Origin: Fragum whitleyi
Taxonomy: Eukaryota; Mollusca; Bivalvia; Cardiida; Cardiidae
Length of the DNA: 64,000 bases
NCBI GenBank assembly: GCA_948146395.1
Contig: OX411549.1
Coordinates: 23,196,990 to 23,260,989 of the forward strand
Reading direction: 5' to 3'
Of this stretch, positions 25,301-40,300 are shown one piece after another (the stretch's first letter is position 1; each line of letters opens with the position of its first letter). The translations under genes were made by a program, and so were the position numbers. The notes below the pieces were generated by a model. That model searched no databases and was not told the origin of the DNA. It saw only the letters and a program-made list of their open reading frames with translations.

Positions 25301-28300
25301 TACAACAATGTGATTTCAGTAAGAAAGCTTATCCTAAAATAATCAAAGAGGTGAGAACAGGACTTTCTTCTATGCCTTCAAGGCTCATGTTGACCTTTAA
25401 ACCAGGGTTTTGCATGACCCTCAAGGTCTGAGAATATCCCATTTTGATTTTAAAATTTTCTGTCAGGGGGGGATATTTACCTATTAAAATTTACAGCATG
25501 GCACCTTGATACTGCTTTAAATTATTAATCTGCTTGATCAAATTGTATTCTTCATATATTTGTTAGAGATTCATATTAACTTTGTGCCTGTGTGTAAGAT
25601 TTCAAACAATTTCAAATATGTGCAAAACAAAGAATCTGACTAGCCTGTGCATCAGCACAATCTAACCAGAGCCTTCACTTTGCACATAGTAGATAGATAA
25701 GATCTCAAAGTTTCTGAAGGCAATCAGGTAACTTTATTTATAATATGACCGACGTTGCTGGAGTGAAATTAACCCGTTAAATATTTTTGATATTACAGGG
25801 GTGTTATCACACTAGTGGAATAACTATGCAAATGAGCTCAGAGCGAATAGCAAAGCTATTTTGTAACCGTGAAAATGACGTCATAATGTATATATTGTGA
25901 CGTCATTTTCAAATGGCGTTATAAGTTTCGAGGAAAACTGAAATGTTGTATTTCAAGAATTTTGAAAATTTTTCGCCAAAATTAGGGTCATATTATAAAT
26001 AGAATATAAAATTTGTGCTCATGAAATACAGAATTCATTAAACTCATCATCTAAAATAGATAAAAGCCTCGTTTTTTAGCTCACCTGAGCACAACGTGCT
26101 CAAGTGAGCTATTGTGATCACCTTTTGTCCGGCGTCCGTGTGTCGTCCGTCGTGCGTCGTCCGTCGTCCGTCAACAATTTCTTTAAACGACATCTCCTCC
26201 GAAACTACTGGGCCAATTTTAACCAAACTTGGCAGAAATGTTCCTTAGGTGATCCCCTTTAAGAATTGCTAAAAGAATTGAAATCGGTGAAAAACTCTGT
26301 TTGCTATGGCAACCAAAGTTAAAAATTTAAGTAAATCTTTAAAATTCTTCTTCTTCTGAACCATCAGCCCTACAGCCTTGAAATTTAGTATGGATGATCA
26401 GCTCATAGACCTTAATAACAATAGCTAAAATCATATCTGTTGGGCCACCAGGTGCGGAGCATCAGGGGGGGAGGGGGTAGTACTTTGGGTAAATTTTGTA
26501 ATCTTAAACCTTCTTCTTCTTCTGATCATGAAGGCCTACAGCCTTAAAATTTTGCATGTATCATCACCTCATAGACCTTAATAAAAATAGCTAAAATCAT
26601 ATCTGTAGGGCCACCAGGTGCGGAGCACCAGGGGGTAGGGGGTAGTACTATGATGAAAATTTTGTAATCTTTAACCTTTTTCTTCTTCTAAACCAGGAGA
26701 CCTACAGATTTGAATATTGGCATGGATGATCAGCATATGGACCTTTATGAAAATACCTAAAATCATGAATGTAGATTCACCAGGTGCGTAGCACCAGGGG
26801 GGAGAGGAAAGTACTTTTGTGAAAATTTTGTAATCTTTAACCTTCTTCTCCTGATGAACCACAAGACCTACAGACTTGAAAATTGGCATGGAGGATCAGC
26901 TCATAGACCTTAATATAAATAGCTAAAATCATGACTGTAAAGCCACCAGGTGCGGAGCACCAGGGGGGAGATGGGAGTACTTTTGTGAAAATTTTGTAAC
27001 TTTAATCTTCATCTTCTAATGAACCAGGAGCCCAACAGCCTTCAATATTGGCATGGATGATAAGCATATGGATCTAAAATAAAATAGCGAAAATCATGAA
27101 TGTAGGGTCACCAGGTGCGGAGCATTAGGGGGCAGGGGGTAGTACTTTGGATCAAAGTATGTTGCATGAACATACCTAGGAAATGAAGCTTTTTTCTCAG
27201 GTGAGCGACCCAGGGCCAACGGCCCTCTTGTATCTGTTTATAGATGACTCGTTTTATAAATTCGTTATTCCATGACCACTCATTCAATAACCTCTATATT
27301 TACAGTATGTGGCTGTCTAGAATACTGTGTTCACCTCATGAACATTTCTAATTGTTGGAAATGTCACATACAGGATTATTTCATATGAATCTCTTATAAT
27401 AATACGAAGGAGATTATGAAAGAAGTCAATCAGCATAACCCAGAAATGTGTACTTTTAATCCACTCATATTGTATTGGACCCCTTCAAAAGTAGCTTCCA
27501 CCCCTAAAACTGTACACTCAAGGAGTCAACGACTCCTTTAATTGAAATTATAGCACATGTCCTGGCTTTCTGAGTTACTAGGTGAATAATCCCTTGATGA
27601 TTTCACTCACTATTTCAGCAGATTTTATCCAAATTATCCTCTTATATCACTGGACCAGGGCTTGTGTAAGCACTTAAAATTTTGTCATTAACCCCTTGAT
27701 TGCAAATTCCTAAGGGTCAAAGCTACTGTTGCAGTGGTCAAAACTATAAAATGAGTGGATAGTAAGTAGAGTCAATGTTGCTCAAGTGACCACGTCTATT
27801 AAGCGTCCATTTTCATTTAGCCACCATCCCCTCCTTTAACCCTTTGCTGTTTAATCCCTACTTTTTACGTGCCTGTAATTTTATGATTGAGTCTGACAAG
27901 CAATTTCTTCTTTTTCCACACTATTTTCTACCCTAAAGGATGGTTATTTTTCAGATTAAATCCACTTTAAATTTTGGTCTGCAAAACCTTTGAATTTGGA
28001 CAGGTCCAAAATTTTGTAAAACAGGAAAGGGTTAAATCAATATTTCTTATAAAGAAGATACATGTACATGTACACTTGTGGGTGAGGCATCAATATGCAA
28101 TAGCCTAAACAGCCACACAATGCAATACAGATGTTCGCTGACTACACAAAGAGGGGTTTAAGACCGCAATACATCTTCAGATTGGATGATGAAGACTACA
28201 GTCAGACTTAGGGGATGCATGGGAAGGCAAGAGACTTTGCTCTCTGCATGTATGTGAATTATTTGGAAATGGCACACACAGGCTCATATTGTTTTTCGTG

Positions 28301-31300
28301 TAAGACCAACAACAGCTTTATATGCACTTGTGGCTTGTTAATTTACAGACAAAAATAATGATTATGTTTTTAGGTATGGTTCAAAGCAGACTTACATGGC
28401 ATTTTTGTTAATGGATAACATTTGAAGCACAAAATTGTAAACATATTGAATGTTTTAAGTTATACAGTGCTGTCGGCTAATCCTGTGCACTTCAAGTACA
28501 AAATTTGTGTAGATATATCGCAAGTACACAAAAATAAATACTTGACTGAACTCATTAACCATTTTGTCTTTGTAAAAGACATTCTATGTAAACAAAATGC
28601 CTTTAAAACTACACAAACTAGTGATAAACAGAGGCACCGTTGTGTTTCATCGTTTTCATCGGCTAAACCCGCGCAGTCTAGGAAAGAACTTTACTTTAAT
28701 GCCCATAAATCTGTAAGAACACTGAGACAAAACGAGTATCTATTTACTTTAAAATACACATGCGAACATTTTGTTTGAATGATTGAATGATCTAATTTTT
28801 AAATATAAAAAAAACCATGTTGTTCTGCTCTTATGTTTAGCGGCCAGTTTCTTAGTTAATATGACGTCATATAGCTGGGCAGCTATAGACGACGAGCTGG
28901 ATTACATAGATTGAGTGTACTTGAAGTGAAGATGTAAGTGTGTGTTTTGAAGGTCAGTTGTTTTCTTAGAAAACCAGAGGTATTGCTGTAGGCTTGGTGT
29001 CATCAATGTCGTCATAATGCAAAAACTTTGACATTTTGTGATATCTCTGGTATTAATGAAGGCATTCACTTGAAGCTTTGCACACATGCTCACTCTGGAA
29101 AAAGCAACCTATACTATCAAGAGGGATTACTCTAGGTGCATTTTGTGCATATTATGCCCTTTTTTGACTTGGATTTTTTATCCACAAGCCAACACTCAAC
29201 AGCCAAGCTTAGACACTTTTAGGTGGTACTCTTGTTTTAGTGTAAGTGCAAACTTGTTTTATATGTTCTTAGATATTGCTCAGAGCTACGGATAGAGGAG
29301 CAAATTTGGGATTTCAATTTTGAATAATTCACTAGTCCTTGCTCAAACGCTTTGTTGTGAGAGCTCATTTGAATTGTCTCGTGGAGACAATTCAAATGAG
29401 TACCCATAACATAGGGTTTCATTGAGAAAAAAAGATTAAAGACTTGAGCTTCCCCCTTATCTGTACCTCTGATTGCTAGAGGTTGAGATTTGAATAATGT
29501 GTTTATTTTCAGGTTTTGCTTGAAGCACAGGCTAGCATGTTAAATGAATGTAATGTTGAATTTCCCTCTAATATGTGGGTTGGTGAGTAACAATTTACTG
29601 GTTTTTATCCCCATTGGCTGAAGGCCAGGGAGCTATTGTCATGGCGGTGTGTCTGTCGTGCGTGCATCCGTCCTTCCACCCGTCTGTGCGTCAGTGCATG
29701 TGTGAACTTTTTCTTTAAACATCTTGTTCTCCCAAACCAATGGGTGGATTTTCATGAAACTTGGTAGAAATATTCCTTGGGTAACCTATTCTAAAATTGT
29801 TAAAGAAAAATCTGATTGACCCCCAAATATGGGCGTGGCAGGGCATGGCATTTGTTCAATTTGAAATCTTTAAAAATCTTCTCCTCCCAAACCATTGGGC
29901 TAATTTCAATGAAACTTGGTAGAAATGTTCCTTGGGTGACCCTCTTTTAAAATTTGTTTGTGAATTTTTGAATGACCAAAAATTATGGGTTTGGCAGGGG
30001 GGCTTATTTTGAGCCTGAAATCTTTGAACGACATCTCCTCCTGAACCACGGGGCTAATTTCAATGTAACTTTACCAGAATGTTCCTTTGGTGACCCTTTT
30101 AAAAAAATGTTCATGCAATTTTGATTTGCCCTTAAATATTGGCGCTGCAGGGTGGGGATAATTTTGAGCCTGAAATCTTTGAATGACATCTCCTCCTAAA
30201 CCACTGGGCTGATTTCAATGAAACTTTATCAATATGTTCCTTGGGTGACCCTTTCAGAAAAAATGTTCATGAAATTTGGATAAGCCCATAGATATGGGCA
30301 TGGCAGGGTGGGGCTTATTTTGAGCCCAAAATCTTTAAAAAAAAATTCTTCCCAAACCTTTGAGCCAATTTTAATGAAACTTGGCATGGATGATCCTTGG
30401 GTGACCCTTTTAAAAAATTGTAAGTGAAATTTTGATTGGCCCATAAATATTTTGTGAAAAGTGTTGTTTTCATTCAAAGAATGCTTTATTTAATGAAAGT
30501 CTAAAGATGTTAAAACCAGTGCAGCGATACAGACCCTCTTGGGCCTCTTGTTGAAATTTTAAACTGGTCCGAACTGAAGTGCGATGACAGACAGGCCTGG
30601 GGTAAATGAAAATTTTATTTGTAATTAGCTATAATAAATTTCAATAAAAGTTACAAGTGGTTACAACTAAATAATTCTATGAAATAAGCTTGTAATAAGA
30701 AATAAGTTCAATTACATTTCTATAACATGCACAACTGAATACTATCAGTGAAGTCTGATTATGATAATGGCATTATAAATTTTGTCTAATAATGCTCCCC
30801 AAAAAGTTTTGTGGTGAACTTACTTGTGCGCACGTTTGGCTGTCCATCTGTCCAACGTCATAACTCAGGAACCCCTGGGTCTAACTGGATGAAATTCATA
30901 TATAATCCAAGACACCTTTTTTTTAATTTTCTCAATTCAAGGATTTGTCATGGAAAAAGAGGTCTTCATTTAAAAATAAGTTTTTTTTACCAATTTCTCC
31001 TAATCTTATAGTCAGAATATTTATGAAATTTCATATTTTAGTAGCAAATCAGATGGTCTTGACCTTAAACTATTTAAAATGTATGTTTAAAAAATTGTGT
31101 CATGGGAAAAGGGGCCTTAATGTAAGCTCTCTTTTTTTCCCTGCAAAACCTTATATTGGCAATAACTTTTGATTGGTTACAGATATAATCTTCATATTTC
31201 ATATGTGCATTGCTTGTGACAAACCCTTTATGTTGGCACCAAGTTCAAGGTCATCAGTGAAGGTCATGAGTCAAGGTCAGAAATTAGAAAATTAGAACTT

Positions 31301-34300
31301 CAAAACTTCAAAAATTGGCCATAATTTTGCAATTTTAAGTGATATAGCCTTCATATTTCAACTGTTTATTTATTTCGACAATACCTTTTATTGGAAAACT
31401 AAGGCAAGGAACCTGTCCAATGTCAATGTCAATTTGCCAAGGTCAATTATTTCCATCATAAAAACTCAAATTTGACCATAGCTTTTAATTGGAATCAGAT
31501 AGGGTCTTCTTATTTCACATGTGCTTTGTGTGTGACAAGACCTTTCTTTTGGTACCAAGTTCAAGGTCATCAGTCAAGATTGTGGTCTATCAGTAAATAT
31601 CTAAGACAAGGATTTTGGTCAAGGTTAATGTCAAATTATCAAGGTCAATAATTTTCATCATAAAAACTCTAATGAGCCATAACTTTCTATTTAAATGAGT
31701 TTTAATCTTCATATTTCACATGTTTATTATTTGTGAAAAGATCATTATGTTGCTACCAAGTTCAAGGTCATTTTTCACAGTCAAAGTCATTTCTCAAGGT
31801 AAAAAAAAATGGAAAATTAAATCTTAAGAATTGGCTATAATTTTGCAATGGTGAGTAATATAACCTTCATAGTACATATATTACTTTTGTCAATCCCTTT
31901 CAGTAGATGATTTAGACAAGGCTCAAGGTCAAATTTTCAAGGTCAATAATTTCCATCACAAATTTTTTTAATTGGCCATAACTTCTAATTGGATTGAGAT
32001 TTAATCTTTGCAATCAGACATGCATTGCTTGTGATAAGACCTTTTTAGCTCACCTGAGCACTAAGTGCTCAAGGGGGCTATTGTGATCGATCATTGTCCG
32101 GCGTCCGTCTGTCCGTCACGGCATCAACTTTTTCTTTAAACGACATCTCCTCCTAAACTTATGGGTCAAAATCAACCAAACTTGGCAGAAATATTCCTTG
32201 GGTGGTCCCTTATAAAAATTGCTCAAATGGAAAGGATCCGTGCCATATCACGGGAAAAGGGGCCTTAATGACAAATTTCTTGTTTTCACTCTAGAAGCCA
32301 CAAATATGGTCCAATCTTCATGAAACTTGGTCAGAATGTTTGTTAGGTCATAAAGATGAAGTCTATTGAAAATGGGAAGGATCCGTGCCATTTCACAGGA
32401 AAAGGTGCCTTAATGACAATTTTGTCAACAATATCTTTAAACAACATCTCCTCCTAAACTTATGGGTCAAAATCAACCAAACTTGGCAGAAATATTCCTT
32501 GGGTGGTCCCTTATGAAAATTGCTCAAATGGAAAGGATCCGTGCAATATCACGGGAAAAGGGGCCTTAATGACAAATTTCTTTTTTTCACTCTAGAAGCC
32601 ACAAATATGGTCCAATCTTCATGAAACTTGGTCAGAATGTTTGTTAGGTCATGAAGATGAAGTCTATTGAAAATGGGAAGGATCCGTGCCATATCACGGA
32701 AAAAGGGGCCTTAATGACAATAATGTCAACAATATCTTTAAACAACATCTCCTCCTAAACTTATGGGTCAAAATCAACCAAACTTGGCAGAAATATTCCT
32801 TGGGTGGTCCCTTATGAAAATTGCTCAAATGGAAAGGATCAGTGCCATATCACGGGCAAAGGGGCCTTAATGACAAATTTCTTGTTTTCACTCTAGAAGC
32901 CACAAATATGGTCCAATCTTCATGAAACTTGGTCAGAATGTTTGTTAGGTCATGAAGATGAAGTCTATTGAAAATGGGAAGGATCCGTGCCATATCACAG
33001 AAAAAGGGGCCTAAATGACAATAATGTAAACAATATCTTTAAACAACATCTCCTCCTAAACTTATGGGTCAAAATCAACCAAACTTGGCAGAAATATTCC
33101 TTGGGTGGTCCCTTATGAAAATTGCTCAAATGGAAAGGATCCGTGCCATATCACGGGAAAAGGGGCCTTAATGACAAATTTCTTGTTTTCACTCTAGAAG
33201 CCACAAATATGGTCCAATCTTCATGAAACTTGGTCAGAATGTTTGTTAGGTCATGAAGATGAAGTCTATTGAAAATGGGAAGGATCCGTGCCATTTCACT
33301 GAAAAAGGCGCCTTAATGACAATTTTGTCAACAATATCTTTAAACAACATCTCCTCCTAAACTTATGGGTCAAAATCAACCAAACTTGGCAGAAATTTTC
33401 CTTGGGTGGTCCCTTATGAAAATTGCTCAAATGGAAAGGATCCGTGCCATATCACTGGAAAAGGGGCCTTAATGACAAATTTCTTGTTTTCACTCTAGAA
33501 GCCACAAATATGGTCCAATCTTCATGAAACTTGGTCGGAATGTTTGTTAGGTCATGAAGATGAAGTCTATTGAAAATGGGAAGGATCCGTGCCATTTCAC
33601 AGGAAAAGGCGTCTTTATGACAATTTTGCCAACAATATCTTTAAACAACATCTCCTCCTAAACTTATGGGTCAAAATCAACCAAACTTGGCAGAAATATT
33701 CCTTGGGTGGTCCCTTATGAAAATTGCTCAAATGGAAAGGATCCGTGCCATATCACGGGAAAAGGGGCCTTAATGACAAATTTCTTGTTTTCACTCTAGA
33801 AGCCACAAATATGGTCCAATCTTCATGAAACTTGGTCAGAATGTTTGTTAGGCCATGAAGATGAAGTCTATTGAAAATGGGAAGGATCCGTGCCATATCA
33901 CGGAAAAAGGGGCCTTAATGACAATTTTGTCAACAATTTCTTTAAACAACATCTCCTCCTAAACTTAAGGGTCAAAATCAACCAAACTTGGCAGAAATAT
34001 TCCTTGGGTGGTCCCTTATGAAAATTGCTCAAATGGAAAGGATCCATGCCATATCACAGGAAAAGGGGCCTTAATGACAAATTTCTTGTTTTCACTCTAA
34101 TTTTCATGAAACTTGGTCAGAATGTTTGTTAGGTCATGAGGATGAAGTCTATTGAAAATGGGAAGGATTGGTGCCATATCACAGGAAAAGGCGTCTTTAT
34201 GACAATTTTTTTGTTTACTCTCTGGAGGTCCAATCATCATGAAACTTTGTGAGAATGTTTGTTAGGTCATGAGGATGAACTCATTTGAAAATGGGAAGTA

Positions 34301-37300
34301 TACATGCCATATCACAGGAAAAGGGGCCTTAATGACAATTTTCTCGTAAGAGCTCCAAACGCCAGAAATATAGTCCAATCTTCATGAAACTTGATCAAAA
34401 TGTTTGCCAGGTCACAAGAATGAGCTCTGTTGAAAATGGGAAGGTTCATGCCATATCATAGGAAATGGAGTCTTAATGATGATTTACTTGAAATATCAGG
34501 TGAGCGATTTAGGGCCCTCAGGGTCCTCTTGTTGACTGTTGATATTAATTATCGAGCACTTTTTCGGGGAGCATAACCCATCACTGACGGCTCTTGTTTC
34601 AAAATTGTCAGAAAAATTTTAAAGATGTAAAATACTATCTGGTGTAATTATTGAGTTTTATTTGAAACTAAATGACATTAAAAGTAAAACAAACAAACAA
34701 AAAAGAACTTGCTCATCAGCATCTAAATTCTTGCTACAAAGGACAAGGTTCACGAACATAAGAAATTGGCCCTGTAAAATAAGTATTTTTCAAATTTCCG
34801 ATGAACAGATTTAAATCTACTTTTTTCTATTAACCTATACACAGACCTTCAAATAATGTATAGAATATTTTCCAAAACCATACAGCTTTGTTGCAATAAG
34901 CGGATAAAATAGCCTAAATCTACAGAAATGCCTGATTTTCCCCCAAAATAGAGGTTTAAAGTTACAAAAAAATATGAAGCCCCTCTTGCCACACCTCCAA
35001 ATTTTTATAAAGTAATAGCTATGACTTCTAGAAGGTTTTTGTGAAATATTGTGGTGTTGCAATTAGGGCTTCACATTTTTTTAGCTTCATAAATTTCCAA
35101 TTTTGTTGAAAAATGTACTATTTTACAGTTTTGGGGCAACTTTAAAGGAAATTTTTCAAGAAATGGCAAAGTTTTAAAAAATTTTCTTTGTAAAGTTTGA
35201 GGGAAGGGGATAAGGGTAACCAAGAAAACTTGGTTTCATTGAGATCATTTGCATTTAGAAAAAGTCGATTTTACAGGGCCAAAATCAGCAGTTTGTGAAC
35301 CATGTCCTTTAGTGGAAAATGAGTCTTCCACTGCAACACATGTACACACATTTTGAATGCAGTTTGACTCTAGTTTTTAGTTCCACAATGGCCAGCAAGC
35401 TATTGTCATGGTGGGATGTCTGTCGTGCGTCTGTCCTTGTGTGTGTCAATGCGTGTGTGAGTCTGTGCGTGCATGCATAAACTATTCTTTAAACATCTTC
35501 TACTCCTAAACAAATTGGTGGATTTTCACAAAACTTGGCAAGAATGATCCTTAGGTGACCCTCTTTTAAAGTTGTTCAAGAAATTTTGATTTACCCCAAA
35601 CTATGGACGTGGTAGGACAGGGCTTTTTTTGAGTCCAAAATCTTTAAAAGACATCTCCTCCTGATCCATCGGGCTGACGTCAATGAAATTTTACCAGAAT
35701 TTTGCTTGGTTTACCCTCTTCTAAAGTTGTTCAAGAAGTTTGGATTGATCTCCAAATATGGGTGTGGCAGGGTGGGGCTTATTTTGGAGCTCAAAATATT
35801 TGAATGACATCTCCTCCTGATCCATTGGGCTGATTTTAATGAAACTTTACCAGAATGTTTCTTGGGTGGCCCTCTTCTAAAGTTGTTCAAGAAATTTGTA
35901 TCAACCTGCAAATATGGGCATGGCAGGGTGGGGCTTATTTTGAGCTGGAAATCTTTGAAAGCCATCTGCTCATGAACCATAGGGCCGATTTCAATGAAAC
36001 TTTACAAGAATGTTCCTTTGGTGACCCTTTTTATACACCTGAAGGGACGTATTATGTTATGGCACTGGTCGTCCGTCTGTTTGTCCGTTAGCAATTTTTT
36101 GTGTGCGCAACTCCTCCTTAACTACACCAGTCATTCCTGAGAAATCATGAATTATCTGCCCTTGAATTTAACGAAATTTAATGTTTTTTGTGTGTGCAAC
36201 TCCTCCTAAACTATCAATGGAAATGAGCTGAAACTAGACATAATTACTCCCTTTGATGTCTTTTTGTGCAAAAGTCCTTTGAAATTCAAATTGCTCCAGC
36301 GCCAGTAAACAAAGGACAATATTCTGACAATTGACTAAACTTTAATTTGAGAAAAACTTCCACAGTAAAGGGATACGAATCACACAAGGGAGACAACCTT
36401 TTACAAACCGATCTTAGCAATATTAGAATCAAAGTACTATCAATACTATATACATAGTGGCGTGACCTCTTTTCTCTTACCTTCAACCTTCTATATATCT
36501 AAGTATGCATACTAGACATTTGGAAATGCATGATTGTAAATTTAGATTAATCGACTTGCTTAAGTAAAGATTTTAAATGACTGACAAACTAAATCGACAT
36601 TCAAATTTATTCAAAATGACCTATGTTCGAAAATGCATCAATTTTTACTGACTATAGATTCAATAGAGAACATAGTCCTTAAGATGACTAGGCGGTTTTC
36701 TTGAACGCTGTGGTCTCTGCTGGTGTACAGGAACATGTAACATGTCTGGCTCATCAGGGGGAATTGTATTAAAGTCACTTGTAGAAAGTCCATCACATTG
36801 ATCTTCAACGTTCGGAGTCTCGTTTAAAGGAACGCTTAACAATGGCGGTACACTTATGTCAAAGTCTTGAGCCGACGTATGTTCCATAGGTGTATCAAGC
36901 TCCTCGTCATCTTCAGAGGCAGGATTATAGCCCATACTAATTGACAAAGTCTCACTTTCTACACGATAACACTCTGATAGTTTGACCTTGTATGATGTGG
37001 CGCGTAACTGATTTCCTGTAAATTTCTTGATAAAACACAAATCGCCGTCCATAGACACTATGATATACCGATCGCGAGCCTTTAATTTTTGCTTATCAGC
37101 ATATAAGTACACTAGGTCACCAACACTGAGCTTTTGAGTAACGCGAGTAAACTTTTGGCATTTAGACTTCTCACTGTAAGGATGATTTCTATCACGAATG
37201 AGATGCTGGTTGGTAATCAAGTCCTGATCTGATATTGGTATTTGTTCACCAGTGTACTGATCACGTTGCGTCCACAATTCACGAGCTGAAAGTCCCTGGT

Positions 37301-40300
37301 TACGGATCCTTGAATTTAACCGAGCAACACAAATGGCCAATCCTAACGCTGAAACACTTCCGCCTCCTGGCTCGTATCTAAGAAATTCAGTTTCTAGTTC
37401 AGCGATGGCCTTCTCAGCGACAGGATTTTTGTTCACATTTTTTATCCGCCCAATCTGAAGTGATATGCGATAACGTTTCAATGTATCATCATTGTTCAAA
37501 GATGCAAAACCTGGAGCAGGATCAACCCTTATAACAGCATTAGGCCCATCAAGCGGGTGTAGACCAACAATCAACTGAACTAAGCCGTCGCGTAACGTGT
37601 CACGTTTCTCGTCACTGATAAGCATAGCTGATGTATATGATGTCACAGTTTCTCTGAGTAACAGAATGAGTTGTCGATTGCGCTTCAAAACATCTGCGGC
37701 AAAATTTACACCTAGAGTTTGAGGCGGATCCTCAGACGACTGTTTGATAACACTATCTGGAAAAGACTTCAATGAGGCACAAGTATGACATGTGTCGCAG
37801 ACCCTGTCAATTGTCTTAGGTAAATCAAGTGCATAAAAATGCCGTTTAACGACTAGTTGAAGTTGGTGTTTTGAGGGATGATCAAGGCGTATGTGCAGAG
37901 CCATAATTAAACCGTCCAATACACTGCGTGGTACAACTATCAAATCTGCTGGAGGAAGTAGAGGCTCGTTGCGACGAACTACTAACAAACCATCCCTAGC
38001 TAATGTTGTTACACTTAAATATCTTTTAACATCTTTGATATTTGTGAGTTTTTTAGATGGTCGTGTACCTTGTTTTAAATGAGCTACAGTTCTACGCAAG
38101 TCAGGGCATTCTGATTGTACGTCTTTCCAAGCAGCACGAGAGGTAAAGGGTAGCTTACTATTGTTTGCTATAATATCCTGAACACTTACAGATCTGACAA
38201 CTGAATCCTCCAGCCTATTGATAAATGTACATATTTGACAACGAGATTCTGTGCAGTCCTGTGCATTGCGGCTTGCAAAATCCGACGGGATATTCGCACT
38301 ACCAGCAAGATGTTTCACTATTACTTGAAATCTACTGACGACGGACAAAAAGGATGTAACCCTTGGGCTTGCTGAGAATTCACCACGATTTAGCTTGTCA
38401 ATTGCTTGAACACATGGTTTACTGTCAGTTAATACACAAGACTGGTGTTCCGACTGGATAATATATGGAGAGAAATGTTTGACTGCGGCTGCTATGCATA
38501 AAGCCTCAATTTCACAAGGAAGCCATGTAATTTGGTGTTTTCTTAGTTTGGCACTAAAAAATCCAGCTAGAAGTAGCTTGTCATCTCTATGGACATAGAG
38601 GGTTGCTCCAAGGCCACACTTTGTTACGGAACCATCTGTTACAATCCAAAGCTTATCACTTGCCTTAGGAATAGCTATTGACTTATTACCTTGAAGAGAC
38701 TGTTGAGCAGTCTTAAACTCAGATATAAGTGAATCTGACCAAATCACTTTGTCTCGTGAATCCAGTCCTGAAATAGCCTTGTCAAGGGGTGCTAAAAGGC
38801 TGGAACAATTCGGCAAAACTCTCGAGAGCATTTTATATGCCCCTATAAAGGATCGCATACCATGTACAGTTGATGGTGGTGGACATGTTGATAAGACCGC
38901 CACTTTATGGGAGCTAGCTGAAAGTTGTCCTTCAGTCCAAATCCAACCTAGTATAGTTGTAGAACGTGGGCAAATAATAGTCTTAGAGGCAGACAAGTGT
39001 AGGTTTGATTTTTGTAAAGCCTGTAATACACCTGACCAATTTTCAAAAAGTTCATCAAGTGTATTTCCACCGCAGTATAAATCGTCGGCAAGTTTGGAAA
39101 CAAATCCCTCCTGTAAAAAATCACCTAGGACACGACACATTAGTTCTTCAAGTGCTGTTTCAGACCCAGGCATTCCCATTGCACACTTAGTGTATACACG
39201 TATTCCTCGAAAAGGTGTAGCTACACCACAGTATTTCATTGACTGTTTGGAAAGAGGTATTTGGTAGAACGCATTTGATAAGTCAGAAACAATGACATAT
39301 TTCCACTGGCCAATGGTACGTAAAATAGAATCGACGTCTGGCATGAGTGAAGGCTGGGGTTTACTGTATTGTCCAACTTCGGAAAAAGCCGTTACTAACC
39401 GAAATCCACCAGACGGTTTTTTTACTAAGAATGAAGGATTTAGATATTCAACCGTGATACCCAGATCTTCGGGACGCTTAAAGACCCCCTGTTTCTCCAG
39501 TGCATCAAACCTAGCTTGGAGTTCAACCAGTTTATTACGGGAATACTGCGGGATACGTCCTTTCCTTTGTGGTGGTTCAACAGGTCCCATATTGACCACA
39601 GCTTCGAATGGGCCAAGTGCACCATTGTATCCTTGAAGGTCCGGACTAAAAACTTGGTCATAGTCACGAAGAAGGGTCCGGAAGCGGGCATTATACTCAG
39701 AAGGCAAGATATTATCTGGATCAAGCTTAACTGTATCACTGAAGAATTCTGGTGTAGCTTCAGCACAAGCCGTTGAATTTGTGACTAGATCAGACGGCAC
39801 TGGGGCGATAGGCACAAAGGTCGGTAAAACTTGACATACATGGTCATTCTTCCGTAAGTGTTGGGGTTCATTAGTGTCATTTAAAATACGCACTTTTCCT
39901 GCAATTGTTTCCGTTAAGTGAGGGCGGGGCCAATCGAACGTATTCTTAGGGGAATTGTCAAGTCGTGGTTCAATCGCAACAATGGTATCAGAGTCATATT
40001 CGGGCGGAATGTCAAACTCAGCAAAACTTCCGGGCCACACTGTGCATGATTTTGCTCTTAGCACATGTGCATGAGCTCTACGAATACGATTCTCTTTTGA
40101 GTCTGATTTTGAAGTTCCATACCATATTGGCTCACATCCCTTTATATTAATCAGCTGCTTAGCAGGTCTAACAGATATGTCATTATGTGTCATAAACGGG
40201 ATACCAGCAAGAATATCTACATCAAGATCACTAACCACAAGAGCCTCTAAATATAGGTCAATGTTTTCTCAAGACAGAGTTAATCTTGTTTCGCCAACAA

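Larger units (their letters stand above)
30790..34597 (+). mobile_element. Family J element J1 (TAATGCTCCCC type), split by A3
   Basis: The 5' start is TAATGCTCCCCAAAAAG, with a short TGTCCATCTGTCC tract. Repeats rich in 'caagttcaaggtcatcagtcaaggtca' run to 32045. After A3 it resumes at 34533 and ends CTTTTTCGGGGAGCATAAC, the palindrome-like ATCACTGACGG and CTCTTGT. The start and end motifs GCTCCCC.AAAAG and CTTTTTCGGGGAGC are inverted relative to each other. Confidence 0.7.

Noticed and set aside
28422..28778. 118-codon frame as a gene
   Set aside because: No ATG at the start, no domain, and it lies in an MRPL22 intron rich in old repeats.
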